This document shows positions 1-9,169 of a stretch of DNA of 31,054 nt, one piece after another. A program made the translations under genes and the position numbers. How positions within the stretch are numbered: position 1 is the stretch's first letter; each line of letters begins with the position of its first letter. Origin of the DNA: Isotricha intestinalis (Eukaryota > Ciliophora > Litostomatea > Vestibuliferida > Isotrichidae); contig JAJJLU010003791.1 of assembly GCA_023807065.1 (NCBI GenBank), positions 1 through 31,054 of the forward strand. The letters are read 5' to 3'. Under the pieces are notes generated by a model. That model was not told the DNA's origin and searched no databases. It saw only the letters and a program-made list of their open reading frames with translations.

Positions 1-1
1 A

Positions 2-79
2 CAATTAGATAATAAAGCAATAGTATCATTACAAGAGAAATTAACAGAAATTCAAAATCAATTATTCAAATTTAAATAG
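2..79 (+). CDS. 3' end of a coiled-coil protein gene (partial)
   Basis: The first 79 bases read as an open frame of 25 codons ending in TAG at 77-79. The peptide has the heptad-like look of a coiled coil (SLQEKLTEIQNQLFKFK at its end). The start lies outside the window. The next gene begins only 16 bases further on in a different frame, and no splice joining the two restores a frame. This is one of only two genes here that stop at TAG. The function cannot be read from so short a tail; it could belong to any long coiled-coil protein. Confidence 0.6.
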   Translation, partial: QLDNKAIVSLQEKLTEIQNQLFKFK

Positions 80-95
80 TAATAAAGAAATAAAA

Positions 96-497
96 ATGGA
101 TAAAAAGAAAAAATTAGGAGAAATATTATCTCATTTTAAAAAGCAAAATAAAACAAAAATGAGTTTAATAATAGATTTACTTGATTCAAATGGAGAAGCA
201 ATGAATTTGAATGATAATTTAGAAAGTTTAGCAAATGAATTTTTACCAAATAAAACAGTTTATGAATTAAATTATTTAAAATTTCCTGAAGAAGAAAAAA
301 AAGAAGAAGAAAAGAAAGATGAGGAAAAAAAAGAAGAAAAAAAAAAAGATGATAAAAAAAAAGAAGAATCTCCTCCTCAACCTACTTTAGAACCTTTAAA
401 ATTTGATGGTTATTGTGTTAGAACTATTGAAGAAGATTCTCAATATGAAGAAATTGATCCTAAAGATAAAGCAAAAAAACCTGCAAAGAAAAAATAA
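96..497 (+). CDS. Small lysine/glutamate-rich protein of unknown function
   Basis: This 133-residue protein has three parts. Residues 1-63 are an ordinary-looking, probably folded segment (containing SLIIDLLDSNGEAMNL and ANEFLPNKTVYELNYLKF). Residues 64-91 are a run of K, E and D. Residues 92-133 are a proline-containing tail (PPQPTLEPL, then GYCVRTIEED) ending in basic residues. I do not recognise the family. The folded N-terminus and the normal amino-acid mix outside the charged run argue for a real gene rather than a chance frame. It starts at the first ATG after the upstream stop, ends in TAA, and lies 125 bases ahead of the calpain gene on the same strand. No signal peptide or membrane segment is visible. 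Confidence 0.7.
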   Translation: MDKKKKLGEILSHFKKQNKTKMSLIIDLLDSNGEAMNLNDNLESLANEFLPNKTVYELNYLKFPEEEKKEEEKKDEEKKEEKKKDDKKKEESPPQPTLEPLKFDGYCVRTIEEDSQYEEIDPKDKAKKPAKKK

Positions 498-622
498 TTT
501 TTGCTTTTTTGGATATTTTCATTTTTTATTTCTTTTAAAATTAAATTTTTAAAATGTTAAACAATATATAATAATTTTTTTTTGATTTTATGAAATTATT
601 TTTTTTATTTTTTTAAGAAAAT

Positions 623-2848
623 ATGATAAGTGCAAATGATGAAAATAATTATCAACAAGAATTAAATTTAAAACAATTTTTCAAACCTTTTCCATTTTTA
701 GGTAATGATAGAAATGAACTTTTAGCTCAATTTCTTTTTAAAAAAGCATTTGATTCAAATTTAAAACATATAGATTTTGATTCAATGTTAGCAGAATGTA
801 AAAAGACTAATAAAAAATATACAGATAGAGAATTTCCTCCAAATGAATCATCATTAATAAGAGGGAATAAGATGGAAAAACAAGACAGAAAATGGAAAAA
901 AATAATATGGAAAAGAGCAGGTGATTATCATTCAGAATATTCTATTTTCCCTCCTAAATTTTTTCCAAGAGAAATTAAACAAGGAGCTTTAAATAATTGT
1001 TCTTTTTTATCTGTTGTTGCAGCATTAGCAGAAAGACCAGATAGAATTCATTCTTTATTTTTAACAAATACAGTAAATGAATATGGTATTTATGGAGTTT
1101 ATTTATGTAAAGATGGAAAATTCACTCAATATATAATAGATGATTTTTTCCCATGTGATAATAAATTAAATATAGAATGTTTTAGTCAAGGATGTGTTGG
1201 AACAATTTGGGTTCAAATTTTAGAAAAATGTTATGCAAAAGCATATGGTTCATATTCAAATTCAGAAACTAAAGATATAGATAAAATTATAAGAGATTTA
1301 ACCTGTGCTCCTATTATTTCTTTAGATAATTCATCTAAAAATTTATATAGTGCTTTAACAGAAGCAGATGAAAAGAAATGGTTAATTATTGCAAGTGCAG
1401 GTGAAACTGAAGCAAGTCAAGAATTATTAAAAGAAATTGGTTTAGTTCCTTCACATGCTTATGCAATTGTTAATGTATACACTTTAAATGGTATTAGTAC
1501 TATTTTAACAGAAGAACAAAATGATCCTCCTAGTTCTCATTCTTCCACAGAACAAGATAAAAATTCTACTGAAAATGAAGAAACTAATTTTAATACTTTA
1601 CTTAAAATAAGAAATCATTGGGAAAAAGACGGTTGGTTAGGTGATTGGAGTGAAGGAAGTCATCTTTGGACTGAAGAAATTAAAGAAAAAGTAGGTTATG
1701 ATTCTAATGATAGTGATAGTTGTTTTTTCATGAATTTAAAAGATTTTAAACATTATTTTTCAAAAATTAAAATTTGTAAAATTTACAAAGATTATCATTA
1801 TACTTTCCTTCCTTTTGAACAAAAATCTAATGATTATAGTTTAGTTAAAATGACTGTTAAATCAGATAAAAACATTCATGGTTTTGTAACTTATTGCCAA
1901 AATAGAAATAGAAAAGCTTTTCCAAATAATGAATTTGGTATTATAAGAATAATATTATGTAAATTATTAAATGATAATACTGAAAATGAAGAATATAATT
2001 TAGAATATTTAAGTGGGAAAATGGGACAAGAGAGAGATATTTTTGAAGAAGGATTATTTGAACCAGGAGAATATTTAATATTTACTGAATTAAATAAAAA
2101 TTTAAGTGAAGCACTTACAGTAATAAGTACCTATTCAAATGGTCAAATTGAATTAACTCAATTAGATAAAGAAAAATATCCAAAAATTTTGGAAAAAATA
2201 TATATTTCATGTGCAAAGAAAGAAAATCAAGTATTTAAATTTTCAAATGATGGAGCACCAAAATGTTTAAAATATTCTAATACAACAGCTGAAGGTTACA
2301 CTTATATTTATATTGAAAATAATGAAGATGATACTACTTTAATTGAAAATGTCAATTATACTAAATTTGAAGGATTAAAATTATTAGAACCATTTAGTGG
2401 AACTTCTTATAAAGTAAAAGTAGGTCCTGGAAAAAGACAAATTGTTCTTATTAAACAATTAGAATTAAATAGATATAATTTAATTTTCTCATATCATTCA
2501 AATTTCCAATTTGGAGAAAAAAGTTTATTAAAATTAACTAAAACAAAAGGAAAAAAGAAACATAGAAAAGATCCAAAATTAAATATTGATTTAGATATTA
2601 TTGTTTACACTTATAAACATTCACTTGGACTTTGTTATTATTATGAAAATAATACTGCAGATAGAAGATTAGAAGAAACTTTAAGGTTGAGTAATATCAT
2701 TGGTGTTGAAATTGTAGGTGAAAATAAAGGGGCCAATGAAATTGTAATTAAATTAAATCCTGGAGATACTAAATTTGTTGAATTAAGATCAAATAAAACA
2801 AATTGGTCTGTTCAATCAAGTGTTTCTTATAAAATTGAAAACATATAA
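623..2848 (+). CDS. Calpain-family cysteine protease
   Basis: This 741-residue protein carries a full calpain catalytic core: QGALNNCSFLS with the nucleophile Cys126, LVPSHAYAIVNVY with His278, and RNHWEKDGWLGDWSE with Asn331. The order and spacing match the Cys-His-Asn triad of calpains, so it should be an active, calcium-regulated intracellular protease. The segment from about residue 370 to the end is a beta-rich region that fits calpain C2-like/beta-sandwich domains, probably two copies. There is no penta-EF-hand domain, so it resembles atypical calpains (calpain 5/7-like) more than classical ones. A Ser/Glu-rich insert (about residues 297-322) sits between the His and Asn motifs. No intron, signal peptide or membrane segment is seen. 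It converges on the EF-hand-like gene with only 61 bases between the stops. Confidence 0.93.
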   Translation: MISANDENNYQQELNLKQFFKPFPFLGNDRNELLAQFLFKKAFDSNLKHIDFDSMLAECKKTNKKYTDREFPPNESSLIRGNKMEKQDRKWKKIIWKRAGDYHSEYSIFPPKFFPREIKQGALNNCSFLSVVAALAERPDRIHSLFLTNTVNEYGIYGVYLCKDGKFTQYIIDDFFPCDNKLNIECFSQGCVGTIWVQILEKCYAKAYGSYSNSETKDIDKIIRDLTCAPIISLDNSSKNLYSALTEADEKKWLIIASAGETEASQELLKEIGLVPSHAYAIVNVYTLNGISTILTEEQNDPPSSHSSTEQDKNSTENEETNFNTLLKIRNHWEKDGWLGDWSEGSHLWTEEIKEKVGYDSNDSDSCFFMNLKDFKHYFSKIKICKIYKDYHYTFLPFEQKSNDYSLVKMTVKSDKNIHGFVTYCQNRNRKAFPNNEFGIIRIILCKLLNDNTENEEYNLEYLSGKMGQERDIFEEGLFEPGEYLIFTELNKNLSEALTVISTYSNGQIELTQLDKEKYPKILEKIYISCAKKENQVFKFSNDGAPKCLKYSNTTAEGYTYIYIENNEDDTTLIENVNYTKFEGLKLLEPFSGTSYKVKVGPGKRQIVLIKQLELNRYNLIFSYHSNFQFGEKSLLKLTKTKGKKKHRKDPKLNIDLDIIVYTYKHSLGLCYYYENNTADRRLEETLRLSNIIGVEIVGENKGANEIVIKLNPGDTKFVELRSNKTNWSVQSSVSYKIENI

Positions 2849-2909
2849 ATTTAAAATTTAAAGATTTTTTTTTCTAATAATTTTTTATTATTTTTCCAAA
2901 AAAAAATTC

Positions 2910-3620
2910 TTAACCTTGAATATTTAATCCAATATTTTCAAAATATAAAATACTTGTAGCAAATTTAAAAATTTTATTTGCATATATAATTTCAAGAGTA
3001 TTATCTTTAATAATCCATTTTTTAAATATCTCATAAGTAATAGGAGCACCAATATTAATTCCACTATCATGGAAATTTTTAAGTAAATAATTATAAAGAT
3101 CTTCTTTATGTCTACTTGGAATATTTAATATTTCTTCTCTATTTGAAGCAACTGGAATATTTTTTTCAATAAATTCTTTCCTTAAATAAAAATTAATAAA
3201 TCCATATATATAATTAAATCCTGAAATCCAACTTTTTAAAAAAAATTTATAAACATCTTCAAATGTAAGATAATTTTTATTTAAATCAGATTTCATTGCT
3301 TCAAATAAAATTTCCATTCTTTTTTCTTGGCTACTTAAAGCCATACATATTGCTTTTGTAAATTGTTCGTATGTAATTGCTCCTTTTTTATTTTGGTCTA
3401 TTAATCTAAATAATTTTTCTGATAAATAAGTATAAGGTAATAAAGGAAAATTTTCATCAGAAAATAAATTTTTAATGCATTCATTAAAACCATGAAAAGT
3501 AATTACATTATCTTTTTGATATTTTCCAAAAATTTGTGTCATTGAAGAATAATTTATAACTTTTTTTTTGTTTGAATAATTAAGAAAATAAGTTTTTTCA
3601 GGATAAACTAAATTTCCCAT
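2910..3620 (-). CDS. EF-hand-like protein (calcineurin B/NCS-like layout, degenerate loops)
   Basis: The 236-residue protein has the helical spacing of a neuronal calcium sensor or calcineurin-B-like protein. One loop reads DQNKKGAITYEQ; it has Asp, Asn and Gly at positions 1, 3 and 6, but position 12 is Gln rather than Glu. A second loop (SDLNKNYLTFED) lacks the acidic first residue and the glycine. A third, near ITYEIFKKWI, keeps only the exiting helix. Calcium binding is therefore likely weak or lost, and the protein may act as a structural or regulatory subunit. It starts MGNLVY: Gly2 allows myristoylation, but Tyr at position 6 is unfavourable. The partner is unknown. Confidence 0.7.
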   Translation of the reverse strand: MGNLVYPEKTYFLNYSNKKKVINYSSMTQIFGKYQKDNVITFHGFNECIKNLFSDENFPLLPYTYLSEKLFRLIDQNKKGAITYEQFTKAICMALSSQEKRMEILFEAMKSDLNKNYLTFEDVYKFFLKSWISGFNYIYGFINFYLRKEFIEKNIPVASNREEILNIPSRHKEDLYNYLLKNFHDSGINIGAPITYEIFKKWIIKDNTLEIIYANKIFKFATSILYFENIGLNIQG

Positions 3621-3716
3621 TTTTTTAATTAAAAAATCTAAATATTAATATATTATAAATTATATATATATTTTTATATAATCTAATAATATAGATTATT
3701 TTTATTTATATATAAT

Positions 3717-5983
3717 TTAAAAACTTGGATTAGGATTTAATCTAGTTACAGCATTAAACATTTTTCTTAAAATATTTTGTTTATAATGAATAATATTTTC
3801 TTTAGTATAATGACATTCACAACAACAATCTTCTTTTAAAGATTGTAATGCAATTAAAAACATCATTTTAATATTCATATATTGAAAACTACTTTTACCA
3901 ACATTATTATTTGAATTTAAAGGATCCACAATATATAATTCAAAAGGAGAATTATTATTTAATGTATTATTATTATTGTTTTCTTTATTTAAATTAATAT
4001 AATTAGTATCTAATCTCCTTCCATAAAAAAATAATAAATCATATAATAAAGTTCCTAAATTTTCCTTATTTATTTTTTTTCCTAAATTTAATTGATTTTG
4101 TAGAAAATTAACAGTCATTAAAATAATTCCATAAGAAGAAATTCCTCCTAAATAAGGATCATTTAATTGAGAACATTTTAACATAGTTTTTAAAGCTAAA
4201 ACCAAAGGTTCTAAACATTCAAATTTTCCTAAAAATGATTTTACTAATTTTACACATTCTAAACCAAAATGTTCTTTATTATATAATGAAATATCAATTT
4301 GCATATTATTATATTCTTCATTAGTAATTAATTTAATAATTGGAATTTTAGCAGTTTTAATATATTTAATTGTTTTAACCCATTTTTCTCCATTTAATTT
4401 TTCATTTAAATTATCTAGAACTTCAAATTGTTCTAATTCTTCTTTTTCATTCATTAAAACAATATCTAAATCAGACCAAATCAAACATAAGTTTGTTGCT
4501 CTTGAACCATATAATTTAACTTCTATATTTGGAAATATTGAAGATACTGTTTTCTGAAGTAATTTTAATAAATCTTCTATAACACTTTTATTTATTTTAT
4601 TTATATTTTTTGTGTATTCTTGATAATCTGTTAAATCTTTTTGAAGAGTCTCTTGTATTATTTCTGTATCTAAATTTGATTCTGTGAAAATAAATTTTTT
4701 TATTTTATCTTCTGTTTTTTTCTTTGATTTATATTCCTTTAATTCTGTTTCTAAATTCAATGATATATCTTTTAATTTTAATATTTCATTTTTTAAATTT
4801 TTATTCTACTAAAATATAAATTATATTATAATTACCTCTTCTTTAATTAAATTATTTTCTTTTTCTAATTCGCTAAATTTATCTTTTAAATTATTATATT
4901 CTATTACAGATTTATTATATTGAATTTTGATTTCATTATTTTCTTTTTTTAATTCATCATTTTTATTTTTAAGAATATTATTATCTTTTTCAAATTCACT
5001 ATATTTTTCTTTATAATCATTATGTTCTTTTTCTAATTCATCATATTTCCTTTTAAGTATATTATTCTCTTTTTCAAATTTAAAATATTGTTCTTTTATT
5101 TTATTATTCTCTTTTTCTAATTCATTATATTTCACTTTTTGATTGTTATTCTCTTTTTCTAATTCATTATATTTCATTTTTTGATTGTTATTCTCTTTTT
5201 CAAATCCAATACATTTTTCTTTAATTTCATTAAGTTCTTTTTCTAATTCATTATATCTTTCTTTTAATATAAAACTTTCTTTTATTTTTTCAATTTCTTC
5301 TTTTAAAGGATAATCTAAGTAAAGATTTGGATAAGTTTTCTCATCTAAATATTATATATAAACTTACTTAAAATAAATTTAATAGTATCATTTTTTTTGA
5401 TGTAAGTAAAAGGAATTTCTAAAGAATTATATTTTTTAGTGTTAAATAATTTTTTGATTTTTGGAATAATTTTATCTTCATTCTTTAAAATATTTTGAAT
5501 AGGTTCTTTAACTTCTTTATTAATATTTTCTTTTTGAACGTCATCAACATTTTTACTTTCTTTTTTTTTTTTAATATAATTAAGTAACATCATATAAATA
5601 TTAGTATGAGAAGAAGTTATAGAAATATTAAAGCATGTTTCATTTTTTTTATTTATACAATTAATATTAAGTTTTTGGTTTTCTAATAATTTTTCAACAA
5701 CATCTTCTAATCCATTTCTACATGCAATATGAATTGGATAATCTTCTTCAGGTAAAGTTTTATAATTTATATCTCCTCCTTTCTCAATTAAAAATATTGC
5801 AATTTTGGAATATTTTTTCATTATTGAATATGTTAATGGTGAATGAGTTATTTTCTTATTTTCCAATGTTATTGTAAAAGGTATATTTATTATCTCTTCG
5901 TTATTTGATAATAAATTCTTTACTAAATTTATATTATCTCCTTTGTTATGAATTGTTTTAAAAAATATATTTGATTCAGACAT
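3717..5983 (-). CDS. Ankyrin-repeat / coiled-coil / TRF4-type nucleotidyltransferase fusion (3 exons)
   Basis: Exons are 5983-5368, 5344-4836 and 4805-3717; together they encode about 737 residues. Introns of 23 and 30 nt with GTAA...AG ends join the frames exactly (first in phase 1, second in phase 0). Residues about 45-145 look like ankyrin repeats (INYKTLPEEDYPIHIACRNG). Residues about 215-390 form a long coiled coil built on a repeating ELEKENN unit. From about 400 comes a non-canonical poly(A)/oligo(U) polymerase core: YGSRATNLCLIWSDLD gives the GS motif (475-476) and Asp487/Asp489, and QIDIS gives the third Asp (546). All three metal ligands are present. GGISSYGIILM and DPLNSNNNVGKSSF are the PAP-associated signature of TRF4/PAPD5 enzymes. 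The likely activity is 3' adenylation of RNA for surveillance. The last exon has no in-frame ATG of its own near its start, which supports splicing. Confidence 0.85.
4806..4835 (-). other. Intron 2 of the Ank/coiled-coil/TRF4 gene (30 nt)
   Basis: It begins GTAATT and ends TTTAGTAG on the minus strand. Reading through gives a TAA after EEVII. Using the second AG as acceptor avoids an in-frame TAG and joins KEE to NKNLKNEI in phase 0, so the coiled coil runs on into the enzyme domain. Confidence 0.82.
5345..5367 (-). other. Intron 1 of the Ank/coiled-coil/TRF4 gene (23 nt)
   Basis: On the minus strand this begins GTAAGT and ends TTTAG. Reading through it hits TAG at 5345-5347. Removing it completes codon 206 (A plus AT) and continues straight into the coiled-coil frame. 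Confidence 0.85.
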
Positions 5984-6124
5984 TATTATTTAAAAATTAT
6001 TTATTTAATTAACTTTAATTAATAATTTTTTTTATTTAATTAAATTTGGAATATCTTTAAAAAAAATAAATTTTTTAATTAGGAAAAATAATACAAAAAA
6101 AAAATTTGGAAAAAAAATAATTAA

Positions 6125-6448
6125 ATGAAATCAAATTATTATAAATTTGAAGTAACAGTTCCATCAACACATATAGAACAAGTAAAGAAAAGTATATCAG
6201 AAGCAGGAGCAGGGATAATAGGGAATTATGATTCATGTATGTGGATGACAAAAGGAATAGGTCAATTTAGACCTTTAAAGGGTTCTTCTCCTTTTATTGG
6301 ACAAGAAAATAAAATTGAAACAGTTGAAGAATATAAAATTGAAACATTTGTAGAAAAAAAGAATATATCTAAAGTTATTGAAGCAATGAAAAAATCTCAT
6401 CCTTATGAAGTACCCAGTTTTCAATATTGGGAATGTTATATAGAATAA
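6125..6448 (+). CDS. NIF3/YqfO-like small protein (CutA/PII-like fold), bacterial type
   Basis: The 107-residue protein matches the stand-alone family related to the insert domain of YqfO/NIF3 proteins. It has VTVPSTHIEQVKKSISEAG, GAGIIGNYDSCMWMT, GIGQFRPLKGSSPFIG, then an EYKIET strand and KKSHPYEVPSFQYWE at the end. Length and motif order equal those of the short bacterial members (about 100 residues), so the gene looks complete. Its biochemical role is not established. The fold is that of small trimeric PII/CutA-like proteins, and a metal or small-ligand role is often suggested. It is intronless and lies on the plus strand between minus-strand genes, 141 bases from the divergent TRF4-like gene. 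The closeness to bacterial sequences suggests lateral transfer, though such genes also occur in other eukaryotes. Confidence 0.85.
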   Translation: MKSNYYKFEVTVPSTHIEQVKKSISEAGAGIIGNYDSCMWMTKGIGQFRPLKGSSPFIGQENKIETVEEYKIETFVEKKNISKVIEAMKKSHPYEVPSFQYWECYIE

Positions 6449-6605
6449 ATATTATCTTAATTTAATATATTATTTATTTAATTAAATTATAATTATTGTG
6501 TTTTTCTCTTTATTTATATTATCTTATTATTTAATTAATATATTCTTTTGTGTTTTTTAAATTTTTTTCTTTAATTTTTGTGAAGACAAAATTTTTTATA
6601 AAATT

Positions 6606-7136
6606 TTAACACCAACAATCATCATTATTACTTGGTAATGGTTTAATTGTGTAATCATTCATATATGTTGTTGTTCCTTGAAAAACTTTATTTCCAAAAT
6701 TAAAGTTACTTTTCTGTAAATGAGTATTAGAAAGAAAAGGTTTATTTGAATTAAAAGGATAAGATTGATAATCTCTTTTTTGAGTTGTATTACCATTAAA
6801 TTTATCATTTCCAAATTGAAAATGATGTTGTCTTAAATCATTTGATAAATTTGAGTTATTAAAATTATTTGAATTTGGATATATTTTTTGTTGAGATGAT
6901 GTTCCATATTCTAATTTATCATTTCCTAAATTTATATTTGATTCTCGTATATTATTCATATGTGGAAATTTCATTTCTGATGTTTTAGGAGGATAATCAT
7001 ATTGATATTTTGTTATAAAAGGACTTGCTATTTTTAATAATATTTATTATTATTTTAACTTACGATCATTTCCTAATCGAAAATGGGATTCTTGTAAATT
7101 TTGTGTGTTTATTTTTGGACATATACAACGTCTCAT
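6606..7136 (-). CDS. Two-exon protein with four LGND-type repeats (possible ciliary/microtubule protein)
   Basis: Exons 7136-7064 and 7027-6606 encode about 164 residues. Splicing a 36-nt GTAAGT...TAG intron in phase 1 joins ESHFRLGND to PSPFITKYQYDY, which completes a first copy of a repeat seen three more times: ESNINLGNDKLEYGTSS, HHFQFGNDKFNGNTTQ and SNFNFGNKVFQGTTT, each followed by a K/Y- or DY-containing end. Copies are spaced about 32-43 residues. The pattern (His/Asn-Phe, L/F-G, then Thr-rich, then DY) resembles short repeats in ciliary microtubule-associated proteins, but I cannot name a family. The protein is Asn-rich, has no membrane segment, and ends DDCWC. The repaired repeat is strong support for the exon. 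Confidence 0.75.
7028..7063 (-). other. Intron in the LGND-repeat gene (36 nt)
   Basis: On the minus strand it begins GTAAGT and ends AAATAG and is almost pure A/T inside. Its removal joins exon 1 (ATG at 7136-7134) to exon 2 and completes the first protein repeat. Confidence 0.82.
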
Positions 7137-7196
7137 TTTTTTTAATTTACTTATATTTTTTATTTATTTAATTTTTATAAGTGAAACGTATTTAAT

Positions 7197-7838
7197 TTAA
7201 TTAATATTTTCTAAATCTACTTCTTCGAATAAATCTTTAAATTTATTCATATATGAATTTCTCATATTTGCAATTTGATTTGGTTGAAAGAAAGAAGCTA
7301 ATTCATTTATATTTATTTTATCATAATCTAATTTTTTATTTATATCTTCTTCTAATTTATGAATAATATTTATTTTATCAGTTTGAGAAAATTTACCATT
7401 TAAAATATTATTTTTTTTCTTTAAATTTTCTATTTCTTTATTATAATCTTCTTTTGATATAGTATAATTTTTAATTTCATCAATAGAAATATTTTTGTCG
7501 GTTAAATAAATAAAATTTTGCATTGCAAAATATTCATATGAATGATTAATCTTTCCAATAACTTCATATTCATATTTTATTTTATTTTTATCTATTTTAT
7601 TTCTTTTAACTTTTCTTTTTATTAAAATATCATTTGAAATACATTTTTCAAGTGGTAATGTATTATACAAAAATTTAAAATCTATATTTTCATTTGTTTT
7701 TAATTTTGAAATTATATTTGCTTCTCCTCCTAAAGCTTCAATCAAATTTTTATTATTTAGTACTCTTGCAGGTACTTTAATTGAAAATATTTTTTTGTTT
7801 GGTGTGTTGTTTTCCATTAAAAAATTATTTAAAAACAT
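7197..7838 (-). CDS. TFIIIC tau95/GTF3C5-like protein, N-terminal domain only
   Basis: The first 120 residues of this 213-residue protein resemble the N-terminal dimerisation domain of the RNA polymerase III factor TFIIIC subunit tau95 (GTF3C5). Matches are VPARVLNNKNLIEALGG, a strand with NIDFKFLYNTLPLEKC, NDILIKRKVKR, and YEYEVIGKINHSYEYFAMQN. In the known complex this domain pairs with tau55 to form a triple barrel, and the tau95 C-terminal half binds the tRNA-gene A box. Here the protein stops after a charged helical tail (ASFFQPNQIANM near the end). The DNA-binding half is absent, and no splice to further coding sequence is visible in the 60 bases before the next gene. Met1 or Met8 could be the start. 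Role inferred: subunit of a reduced or split TFIIIC. Confidence 0.68.
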   Translation of the reverse strand: MFLNNFLMENNTPNKKIFSIKVPARVLNNKNLIEALGGEANIISKLKTNENIDFKFLYNTLPLEKCISNDILIKRKVKRNKIDKNKIKYEYEVIGKINHSYEYFAMQNFIYLTDKNISIDEIKNYTISKEDYNKEIENLKKKNNILNGKFSQTDKINIIHKLEEDINKKLDYDKININELASFFQPNQIANMRNSYMNKFKDLFEEVDLENIN

Positions 7839-7888
7839 TTTATATTAAATTTATTTAATAGAAAAATAGTTCAAATTTTTTAATTGTT

Positions 7889-9169
7889 TTATTTTTTTTC
7901 CAATTCCAACATTATCAAATAATCTCTTAATAAAGATTGAAAAAAATTTAAACTATTTATAAATTTAACATTCATTTCTTTAATTTCTTCATAAATATAA
8001 TTCATTTCTATATTATATTTCAAATACAATTTTTTATTTGGAGTATTATTAATTAATCTAGTAATTTCAGAGCAATAATTTTTTTGGAATGTAGATAACA
8101 TTTTAATATGAGGTTTAAGTTCAGTTTTTAATTTTTTTAAATTTTTTATATATTCTTCATATTCTTTTTCATTTTTCTTTTCAGAAGTTTTAATATTAAA
8201 TTTTCTCATTTCAAAAATCATATTTGAAAATCCTTGAAAAATAGAATTAAAAGTATTTTCAAAATTTTCTAAAATTTTATTACATAATAATTCACTATTT
8301 TTTTCTTCATTAAATAAATTGATATTATTTTTATCGTGATTAACATTATTTTTAATATTATCACAACTATCATTTTTATTTTCAGTAGAATTAACAATTG
8401 AATTTTTTAAAATACTACAATTTAATTTATTATAATTAAAAGGAATATTAATAGATGAAGATATTTGATTATTATTATTTAAATTAGTATCATTTGTACA
8501 TGTTGTTTCTAAATTATCATTTTCATGAGTAATATTTTTAACTTCTGAATCAATTTCTATTTCTATATTTGATTTATTATTATCATTATCAATTTTTTTG
8601 GCTATTTTTATTTTATGAGAATATTCAATAGATTTTGAATTAGAATTTTTTTTATTTTTTTTATTATTATTATTTAATAACGTTTTATATCCAAAAACCG
8701 AAGAAAAAATATTAATAAAATTTTTTTGATTCATTTTTTTAATTAAACAGTCTTTACAAATTAAAATTGTGTTTTTTTGAAGGAAAAAAGGTTTTTCATA
8801 TTTATGAAATCGAAAATAATTAATAATCTCATCTTTATTAAAAAAAAATAACTTACAATTTCTATATGATTGAGGTATAAAGGTGAAAATATAAGCTAAA
8901 TATAAAATAAATTCTTTTAAATTTTCAAAAATTAAAGAATTAAGAAGATTTTTCTTTTTACAAAAAGGACATATTAATTTTTTATATTTAATGCAATCTC
9001 TATTTTCAACTTTATTGGCAATATTAGTTAATTTTAGTAATTGAACTTCTTTTTGAGAATTATAATAATATATCTTCTCTTCTTTTTTTGATTTTTCGTT
9101 ATTTTCTCTTTTTTTATTGAATAAAAAATTGGCATCGTCTTCAAGATTATCTTTATTCATTTCTTTCAA
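7889..9169 (-). CDS. Protein of unknown function with a split Cys4 motif
   Basis: I do not recognise this 426-residue protein. It has a charged N-terminus, then LICPFCKKKNLL (about residues 65-76) and ILICKDCLIKK (about 135-145). The two CxxC pairs, about 68 residues apart, could bind one zinc. Between them is an aromatic, helical stretch (LYLAYIFTFIPQSYRN-like, about 88-104) that may be a buried helix. A long Asn/Ser-rich linker follows (about 165-290). The C-terminus (about 300-426) is helical and charged and may be a coiled coil, ending FFQSLLRDYLIMLELEKK. The intact frame and folded-looking ends support a real gene. A nucleic-acid or ubiquitin-related zinc protein is possible but not shown. 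Confidence 0.7.
   Translation of the reverse strand: MKEMNKDNLEDDANFLFNKKRENNEKSKKEEKIYYYNSQKEVQLLKLTNIANKVENRDCIKYKKLICPFCKKKNLLNSLIFENLKEFILYLAYIFTFIPQSYRNCKLFFFNKDEIINYFRFHKYEKPFFLQKNTILICKDCLIKKMNQKNFINIFSSVFGYKTLLNNNNKKNKKNSNSKSIEYSHKIKIAKKIDNDNNKSNIEIEIDSEVKNITHENDNLETTCTNDTNLNNNNQISSSINIPFNYNKLNCSILKNSIVNSTENKNDSCDNIKNNVNHDKNNINLFNEEKNSELLCNKILENFENTFNSIFQGFSNMIFEMRKFNIKTSEKKNEKEYEEYIKNLKKLKTELKPHIKMLSTFQKNYCSEITRLINNTPNKKLYLKYNIEMNYIYEEIKEMNVKFINSLNFFQSLLRDYLIMLELEKK

Noticed and set aside
2..497. Splicing the first partial gene into the Lys/Glu-rich gene through a GTAATA...TTAG segment
   Set aside because: The junction would create a TAG stop at once, so the two are separate genes.
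7197..9169. The tau95-like frame and the upstream unknown gene as one protein
   Set aside because: They are separated by a TAA and by A/T spacer without fitting splice sites, and the tau95 domain begins at its natural N-terminus.
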